From Candidatus Aerophobetes bacterium Ae_b3b (lineage in GTDB: Bacteria; Aerophobota; Aerophobia; Aerophobales; AE-B3A), in the NCBI GenBank assembly GCA_005223085.1, contig NJBP01000028.1, forward strand, positions 1-26,782: a DNA stretch of 26,782 nt, given 5' to 3'. Below the pieces are notes generated by a model. That model was given only the letters and a program-made list of their open reading frames with translations, made no database searches and was not told the DNA's origin. Of the stretch, positions 21,513-26,782 are shown one piece after another; the first letter of the stretch is position 1; each line of letters begins with the position of its first letter. Both the position numbers and the translations under genes were made by a program.

Positions 21513-22388
21513 ATGGAATGTCAGGTCTATATAAATGGAGAATATTTTCCCAAGGAACAGGCCAAAATCTCGGTTTTTAACCACGGATTTCTTTACGGAG
21601 ACGGGATCTTTGAGGGAATAGCTGCTTATGGGGGAAGGGTCTTTAAGCTTGAGGAGCACCTTCAGAGATTATGGGAATCGGCTAAGGCCATCGATTTAGA
21701 GATCCCCTTATCAAGAGAAGAATTAAAAGGCAGGCTCCTTGAGACTTTAAGGAAGAATAAACTAAAGGATGCCTATATTCGATTGGTAGTGGCTCGAGGA
21801 GAAGGAGATCTGGGTCTTGATCCACGTAAATGTCCTCACCCAGATGTTATTATTATCGCCGATAAGATAAACATATATCCGGAAGAATTTTATAAAAAGG
21901 GCTTGGAGGTAGTAATTGTCTCCACCCGAAGGAATATTCCCTCTGCCTTAAATGCCAGAATAAAGTCTCTCAATTACCTCAATAACATCCTGGCTAAACT
22001 GGAGGCAAACTTACAGGGGGTGCCAGAGGGGATAATGTTAAACAAGGATGGGTATGTTGCCGAGTGTACGGCTGATAACATCTTCATGGTGAAAGATGGT
22101 CATTTAATCACCCCTCCCCCCTGGATAGGTATCCTGAAGGGAATTACCCAGGATACAATAATGGATTTAGCCCGAGAGGAAGGAATTCCTGTGGAAGAGA
22201 AGATTTTTACTCCGGTGGCTCTTTATTCCAGTGAGGAGTGTCTCCTCACCGGGACGGCTGCTGAGGTGATGCCAGTAACCAAGATAGATGGAAGAGTGAT
22301 TGGAGACGGTATGCCAGGGCCGATCACCAAAAAACTGATGATTAAGTTCCGTGAGTTAACCGGAAGGGAAGGAACACCCATTTATTGA
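21513..22388 (+). CDS. ilvE: Branched-chain amino acid aminotransferase (class IV)
   Basis: A 291-aa PLP enzyme for the last step of valine, leucine and isoleucine synthesis. The start is placed at ATG 21513, 7 bases after AGGAG; the ATG at 21498 precedes that site. It has [13 protein letters not shown] (24-36), the PLP Lys151 in [21 protein letters not shown] (184-191) and the phosphate-binding [12 protein letters not shown] (244-255). The bulk of the family features fit BCAT rather than D-amino acid aminotransferase, but the two are close. It is 13 bp before ilvC, so they are co-transcribed. Confidence 0.92.
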   Translation: MECQVYINGEYFPKEQAKISVFNHGFLYGDGIFEGIAAYGGRVFKLEEHLQRLWESAKAIDLEIPLSREELKGRLLETLRKNKLKDAYIRLVVARGEGDLGLDPRKCPHPDVIIIADKINIYPEEFYKKGLEVVIVSTRRNIPSALNARIKSLNYLNNILAKLEANLQGVPEGIMLNKDGYVAECTADNIFMVKDGHLITPPPWIGILKGITQDTIMDLAREEGIPVEEKIFTPVALYSSEECLLTGTAAEVMPVTKIDGRVIGDGMPGPITKKLMIKFRELTGREGTPIY

Positions 22389-22401
22389 AAGGAGAAAGCT
22401 G

Positions 22402-23403
22402 ATGGCCAAGATCTATTATGAGAAGGATGCCGATTTAGGTGTGTTAAAAGAAAAAGTGATTGCTATAGTTGGTTACGGAAATCAGGGGCATGCCCAGGCG
22501 CAAAACCTAAGAGACAGTGGACTTAAAGTCATAGTAGGTGAGCTCGAGGGCTCTCCTGGCTGGATGCGGGCAAAAGAGGCAGGATTTGAGGTGGAGACCG
22601 CCAAAAAGGCAGCTCAAAAAGCTAACATTATCCAGATTCTCGTTCCTGATGAATTCCAGGCAAAACTCTATCAGACGGATATTCTTCCTCTTCTGAAAAA
22701 AGGTAATGCCCTGGGCTTCTCCCATGGATTTAACATTCATTTTCATCAGATTGTCCCTCCCCAGTGGGTGGATGTGTTCATGGTGGCCCCTAAAGGTCCG
22801 GGAGTCCTGCTGCGCCGAACTTACGAAGAAGGAAAGGGGGTTCCCTGTTTGATAGCTATCGAGCAGGATGCCAGTGGCTTGGCCAAAGAGATTGCTTTAG
22901 CCTATGCCAGGGGCATTGGGGGAACCAGAGCCGGAGTTATCGAGACCACTTTCCGGGAAGAGACAGAGACCGACCTATTTGGAGAACAGGTGGTTTTATG
23001 TGGAGGAGTTACCGCATTGATTAAGGCTGGATTTGAGACTCTGGTAGAAGCAGGCTATCAGCCTGAGATGGCCTATTTTGAGTGCTTACATGAACTGAAG
23101 CTCATCGTGGACCTTCTGCAGGAGAGTGGACTAAGTGGAATGAGATCAGCTATAAGTAACACTGCTCAGTATGGAGACTTAACCAGGGGTCCCCGAATTA
23201 TAACCCAGAAGACCCGAGAGGAGATGCGAAAGATCTTACAGGAGGTTCAATCCGGTCAATTTGCCCGAGAATGGATAATGGAGAACCAGACTAATCAGCC
23301 TGTATTCAATGCTTTGACTAAAAAAGATGAAGAGCATCTAATAGAAAAGGTGGGAAAGAAACTACGGGGTATGATGGGCTGGATCAAAGAGAAGGAAAAC
23401 TAA
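22402..23403 (+). CDS. ilvC: Ketol-acid reductoisomerase (class I)
   Basis: The 333-aa short-form enzyme, second step of branched-chain amino acid synthesis. It has the Rossmann motif GYGNQGHAQ (25-33), the APKGPG segment and the knotted C-terminal domain with metal ligands in [10 protein letters not shown] and [11 protein letters not shown]. The cofactor-choice loop reads [10 protein letters not shown] (45-54) where many NADPH enzymes have VGLREGSKSW: the Arg is lost, one phosphate-binding Ser is Gly, and an acidic residue appears at 47. This hints at NADH use. AAGGAG stands 7 bases before the ATG. The stop overlaps the ilvN start (TAATG). Confidence 0.96.
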   Translation: MAKIYYEKDADLGVLKEKVIAIVGYGNQGHAQAQNLRDSGLKVIVGELEGSPGWMRAKEAGFEVETAKKAAQKANIIQILVPDEFQAKLYQTDILPLLKKGNALGFSHGFNIHFHQIVPPQWVDVFMVAPKGPGVLLRRTYEEGKGVPCLIAIEQDASGLAKEIALAYARGIGGTRAGVIETTFREETETDLFGEQVVLCGGVTALIKAGFETLVEAGYQPEMAYFECLHELKLIVDLLQESGLSGMRSAISNTAQYGDLTRGPRIITQKTREEMRKILQEVQSGQFAREWIMENQTNQPVFNALTKKDEEHLIEKVGKKLRGMMGWIKEKEN

Positions 23404-23888
23404 TGAGACACATTATCTCGGTAGAGGTAGAGAATCGCTTCGGGATATTGGCCCGCATAGCAAGTCTCTTCAGTGCTCGAGGTTTTAACATTGACAGCCT
23501 GGCGGTGGGAGAAACGGAAGATCCCACTGTTTCCCGCATCACCATGGTTGTTCCTGGAGATGATCAGATCATCGAACAGGTTATAAAGCAGCTACGTAAA
23601 TTGATAGATGTAATCAAGGTGGTCGATTTGACCAACCAGGATACGGTAGAGCGAGAACTCGTCTTGGTAAAGATAAACGCAAAGCGAGCAGATCGGGCTG
23701 AGATCATGCGCATAGTGGATATTTTCCGGGCAAGAATAGTTGATATTCATCCCTTCAGCTTTACCATAGAGGCAACAGGGACGGAAGACAAGATCAAGGG
23801 AATTCTTACCCTTTTAAGGCCCTTCGGGGTTAAAAAACTGGTCCGAACAGGAAAAATTGCCCTGGCTCGTGAAGGAAAGGAAGGTTAA
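23403..23888 (+). CDS. ilvN: Acetolactate synthase small (regulatory) subunit
   Basis: A 161-aa regulatory subunit. The N-terminal ACT domain begins [25 protein letters not shown] with the valine-site [13 protein letters not shown], followed by ELVLVKINA and a C-terminal regulatory domain ([19 protein letters not shown]-like segment at 115-135). It overlaps ilvC by one base (TAATG), so translation is coupled. The catalytic subunit ilvB, its obligatory partner, is not in this window; usually it lies directly upstream of ilvN. Confidence 0.95.
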   Translation: MRHIISVEVENRFGILARIASLFSARGFNIDSLAVGETEDPTVSRITMVVPGDDQIIEQVIKQLRKLIDVIKVVDLTNQDTVERELVLVKINAKRADRAEIMRIVDIFRARIVDIHPFSFTIEATGTEDKIKGILTLLRPFGVKKLVRTGKIALAREGKEG

Positions 23889-23897
23889 AATAGGAAA

Positions 23898-24350
23898 ATG
23901 GAGAGAACTCTGATATTAATTAAACCGGATGGAGTGTGCAAGGCATTGGTTGGTGAGGTTATTCAGACAATAGAAAAAGAGGGATTTAAGCTGGTGGGCT
24001 TGAAAATGATTCGCCTCGATGAAAAAAATGCAGAAGAATTTTATCGTCCCCACCAGGGTAAAGATTTTTTCCCAGGATTAATTGATTTTATGCTCACGGC
24101 TCCATCAGTAGCGCTAGTGGCGGAAGGTCAAGGGGCTGTAAAACGGATAAGGGAGATTATAGGAGAAAGAAAACCCGAGGATGCGGGAGCTGAAACAATT
24201 AGAGGTAGGTACGCCTCTGACGGGAGAAGAAATATAGTGCACGGCTCTGATTCAGTGCAGTCTGCTGAGTGGGAGATCGATTGTCTTTTTCACTCAGAAG
24301 AGCTTTTTTCTTATCAGCCGCAGGATTGGCTGGAAAGTGAACCGGGATAG
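23898..24350 (+). CDS. ndk: Nucleoside diphosphate kinase
   Basis: A 150-aa enzyme that moves the gamma phosphate from ATP to other NDPs through a phospho-His. It has RTLILIKPDGV (3-13), the HQGKDFFPGLIDFM segment, ETIRGRYASDGRRNIVHGSDS with the catalytic His in NIVHGSDS, and the following SAEWEIDCLF. The C-terminal tail is a little longer than the shortest bacterial forms. Its stop is TAG, showing TAG is a normal stop here. It starts 9 bp after ilvN. Confidence 0.96.
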   Translation: MERTLILIKPDGVCKALVGEVIQTIEKEGFKLVGLKMIRLDEKNAEEFYRPHQGKDFFPGLIDFMLTAPSVALVAEGQGAVKRIREIIGERKPEDAGAETIRGRYASDGRRNIVHGSDSVQSAEWEIDCLFHSEELFSYQPQDWLESEPG

Positions 24351-24380
24351 CCCTCCTTCAATCCCAAAATCAAAGGGTAA

Positions 24381-24491
24381 ATGCTCAGTAAACGCCGTGT
24401 CACATTGAATTTTCAGGGTAGCCGCACCCTTTAGGGTGCGCAGGCTCTGAGCCTTGCGACTACCAAAAATGACGGGGTTCAGTGAATACTT
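24381..24491. mobile_element. MITE-like palindromic element, copy 2
   Basis: It shares with the copy at 8990-9131 the ends (ATGCTCAGTAAACGCCGT, and the complement of GACGGGGTTCAGTGAATACT) and the core GTAGCCGCACCCTTTAGGG. The second inner hairpin is decayed here (GCAGGCTCTGAGCCTTGC). It fills most of the gap between ndk and the DUF1015 gene. Confidence 0.65.
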
Positions 24492-24511
24492 ACATCAAAC
24501 GAGCATAGTGA

Positions 24512-25801
24512 ATGGCTGAAATTAAACCCTTCCGAGGCATTATTTACAACCAGGAAAAGATAAAAAATTTAGCTAAAGTGACAGCCCCTCCTTACGATGT
24601 AATTTCTCCTCTTGAGCAACAATTGTACTATAAATCTCACCCCTACAATGTTATTCGGCTAATACTGGGGCGCGAGCTTCCCCAGGACAACGAAAAAGAA
24701 AATAAATATACCCGAGCCCACCGCTTTTTTAGAGAATGGCTATCACGCGGAATATTAAAAAAGGAAAAAGAGCCTGCAATTTATGTTTATGAAAAAAAGT
24801 ATTCCCTCAAGGGAAGAGACGGAAGAAGGAAAGGCTTTCTTGCCTTGATGAAGTTGGAAAAATTCGGTACCGGGGTAATTTTTCCTCATGAACAGACCTT
24901 TCCTAAACCGGGAACGGACCGCTTGAGATTGTTAGAATCCTGCCGGGCTAATTTTAATCCTGTATTCTGCCTCTACACGGATTCTCTCCATTTGATAGAT
25001 CAACACCTGGAGGAAAAAGAGGCGATGTTTGAATCAAAAGACCCCGATGGAGTAAAGCATGTAGTAGGAAGAATAAAGAACAAAAACATCATCAGAAAGA
25101 TATGCAAAGAAATGCAGGATAAAAAAATTTTCCTGGCCGATGGTCACCATCGCTATCTTACCGCTCTTAAGTTTCGTGATGCCCAGCACAAAAGATCCAC
25201 CTCTGGCAAGAGGAGCGAGGATTTTATACTTGTCTATTTTTTGAATATGGAAATCGACGCCGTTACTATCCTTCCCGTACATAGAGTGATAGGTGGCCTT
25301 ACGCAAGACCAGTTATCCAAATTAAGATCCAAAATGGGGGATTTCTTCCAAATAGAAATACTCAAGTTTAACTCAGATACGGAAGCAGTTCAAAGAAAAA
25401 AAATGCTCGAGAGGATAGATCATGCCCAGGATAGCACTACGTTTGGTATGTATTGTGGAGAGAATGGATACTGCCTCTTAAAGCTAAAAGATATCAAGAG
25501 ATTCTCTGCGGAGAAGATAAATACTGCTGTTTTAGATGCTATATTGAAGAAAATATTGAAGAGAAAACAATTAGAAAAAGGAAGAGAAATCGACTTTATC
25601 AAGGATGAAACTGAAGCAACCGAACTCGTCAGAAAGGAAAAATACCAGATAGCCTTTTTTCTTAGGCCTCTGTCCCTGAAGGAAGTAAGGGAAACATCTC
25701 TTGCGGGAAAGATTCTACCTCCCAAGAGCACCTACTTCTATCCTAAACCCTTGAGCGGACTGGTGATGCGAGATTTAGAAGACGGAATCTACAGCTCATG
25801 A
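24512..25801 (+). CDS. DUF1015 family protein
   Basis: A 429-aa cytoplasmic protein of the DUF1015 family. Typical words are IKPFRGIIYN (4-13), APPYDVISP (25-33), NVIRLILG (46-53), FPHEQTFPKPGTDRL (124-138) and LADGHHRYLTAL (208-219). The conserved HEQT and DGHHRY motifs look catalytic, perhaps nucleotide or phosphate chemistry, but I know of no settled function for these bacterial members. No good ribosome binding site precedes the ATG. Its stop overlaps the dprA start (ATGA), so the two are translationally coupled. Confidence 0.9.
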   Translation: MAEIKPFRGIIYNQEKIKNLAKVTAPPYDVISPLEQQLYYKSHPYNVIRLILGRELPQDNEKENKYTRAHRFFREWLSRGILKKEKEPAIYVYEKKYSLKGRDGRRKGFLALMKLEKFGTGVIFPHEQTFPKPGTDRLRLLESCRANFNPVFCLYTDSLHLIDQHLEEKEAMFESKDPDGVKHVVGRIKNKNIIRKICKEMQDKKIFLADGHHRYLTALKFRDAQHKRSTSGKRSEDFILVYFLNMEIDAVTILPVHRVIGGLTQDQLSKLRSKMGDFFQIEILKFNSDTEAVQRKKMLERIDHAQDSTTFGMYCGENGYCLLKLKDIKRFSAEKINTAVLDAILKKILKRKQLEKGREIDFIKDETEATELVRKEKYQIAFFLRPLSLKEVRETSLAGKILPPKSTYFYPKPLSGLVMRDLEDGIYSS

Positions 25802-26782
25802 ACTCCCATCGAGAGTGGATATTGTTAAGTAAACTTCCCTACGTTGGCCCCCGGACCTGTCGGCAGCTGGTAGAACATTTCGGTAGTCCGGAGAAGGTTC
25901 TTTCTGCCTCACCCCAAGTTCTATCCCGTATACCCGGTCTCAAGGGAAAAGCAGTTTCTTCTATAACCCACCAGACAGAAAAAATAGAGATTGATAAGGA
26001 CCTAAAGCGAATAGAGGAACTTGGTATAGAGGTAATTAACTTTAAAGACCCCCGCTATCCAGTAAATCTTAAGACTATCTTTGACCCTCCCTTTCTCCTT
26101 TACGTTAGTGGCAGGCTAGAAAAACAAGACCTTGATGCTCTGGCCATAGTGGGAACGAGAAGAGCCACTGTGTATGGAAAACTCACCGCTCGAAGATTGG
26201 CTCGAGACCTGGCCAGAGAAGGGGTTACTGTGGTCAGTGGGATGGCCAGAGGTATTGATACTGAGGCTCATCGGGGGGCTCTAGAGGCAGGGGGAAGAAC
26301 CATGGCTGTCTTAGGGTGTGGAGTAGATATAGTCTATCCTCCTGAGAATCGGGGCTTGATGGAAGAAATTATCAAAAAAGGGGCAGTGATTTCGGAATTT
26401 TCTCTGGGGGAAGAGCCTGAGGCTCCGCATTTTCCCCAGCGAAATCGCATAATCAGCGGACTCAGCAAAGGAGTTCTGGTAGTGGAGGCCCCCTTAAAAA
26501 GCGGTGCTTTAATTACTGCTAATTTCGCCCTGGATCAGGGTCGAGATGTCTTTGCCGTCCCTGGAAATATCAACAACCCCAACAGCCACGGAACTAACGG
26601 GCTGATCAAAGAGGGTGCCAAATTAGTGGAGTCGGTGGAGGATGTGCTGGAGGAACTGAATTTTTCAGAGCTTGCCCAGCTTAAAAAAGAAAAGATTAAA
26701 GACAAGAACCTCTCATTATTCCCTGAGGAGAAGGAGATCTTTAATCTCTTGAAAGAGGAACCTTCCCACATTGACCTACTGG
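25798..26782 (+). CDS. dprA: DNA-processing protein DprA (3' end outside the window)
   Basis: The frame runs open from ATG 25798 to the window edge (328 codons). DprA binds incoming single-stranded DNA and loads RecA during natural transformation. The N-terminal helix-hairpin-helix region (LSKLPYVGPRTCRQLVEHFG) is followed by the Rossmann-like core: ALAIVGTRRAT (about 114), VVSGMARGIDTEAHRGAL (144-161), FPQRNRIISGLS (212-223), SGALITANFALDQGRDVFAVPG (about 235-256), all DprA hallmarks. The C-terminal winged-helix part has only begun (EKEIFNLLKEEP) when the window ends. The ATGA overlap couples it to the DUF1015 gene. Together with pilT it fits a history of pilus-based DNA uptake. Confidence 0.96.
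   Translation, partial: MNSHREWILLSKLPYVGPRTCRQLVEHFGSPEKVLSASPQVLSRIPGLKGKAVSSITHQTEKIEIDKDLKRIEELGIEVINFKDPRYPVNLKTIFDPPFLLYVSGRLEKQDLDALAIVGTRRATVYGKLTARRLARDLAREGVTVVSGMARGIDTEAHRGALEAGGRTMAVLGCGVDIVYPPENRGLMEEIIKKGAVISEFSLGEEPEAPHFPQRNRIISGLSKGVLVVEAPLKSGALITANFALDQGRDVFAVPGNINNPNSHGTNGLIKEGAKLVESVEDVLEELNFSELAQLKKEKIKDKNLSLFPEEKEIFNLLKEEPSHIDLL

Noticed and set aside
1-26782. CRISPR array, prophage, IS transposase or toxin-antitoxin module
   Set aside because: No regularly spaced repeats, no transposase or integrase ORF, and the small regulators have no paired toxin I can recognise.

Overview
The window looks like a chromosomal segment of an uncultured, moderately low-GC bacterium. It carries standard bacterial housekeeping genes (dnaX, ebfC, recR, groES, groEL, lysS, ndk, dprA), type IV pilus pieces, two-component signalling and c-di-GMP signalling. 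Promoters are of the classic TTGACA/TATAAT kind, many with a 16-bp spacer. I could not assign a phylum from the sequence alone.

Layout. (1) 1-4250 is an accessory, partly degraded region. It holds a pilT gene cut by an in-frame TAG, a small leaderless-looking HTH gene, an XRE regulator, a chimeric ORF containing a second copy of the central pilT cassette behind two tandem c-di-GMP-I riboswitches and a terminator, a truncated small gene, and an S24/XRE repressor-like gene that overlaps it antisense. Three leftward promoters here share an operator-like layout of two 11-bp direct repeats exactly 33 bp apart, flanking the -35 box. (2) 4286-8975 is a leftward housekeeping block: groES-groEL with its own promoter and terminator, and dnaX-ebfC-recR. 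(3) 8990-9546 holds a MITE-like palindromic element, tRNA-Ala(CGC), and a divergent promoter with a long leader for a DUF1385 membrane protein. (4) 10567-19550 is an apparent six-gene leftward operon: FabF-type ketosynthase, SDR epimerase/reductase, 7TM histidine kinase, a second kinase whose phospho-His is replaced by Gln, an RpfG-like REC/HD-GYP regulator, and a GAF/GGDEF diguanylate cyclase. (5) 19919-26782 is rightward: lysS, ilvE-ilvC-ilvN, ndk, a second MITE-like element, a DUF1015 gene and dprA, which runs off the window end.

How the parts may work together. The six-gene operon puts a ketosynthase and an SDR (lipid or signal chemistry) with paired kinases and both c-di-GMP-making and c-di-GMP-breaking output proteins. 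The same window has c-di-GMP riboswitches in front of a pilus-related ORF, so a local circuit of enzymes, second messenger and RNA sensor is plausible. This operon is the best candidate for an undescribed system. Its function as a signal-synthesis and sensing unit is inference.
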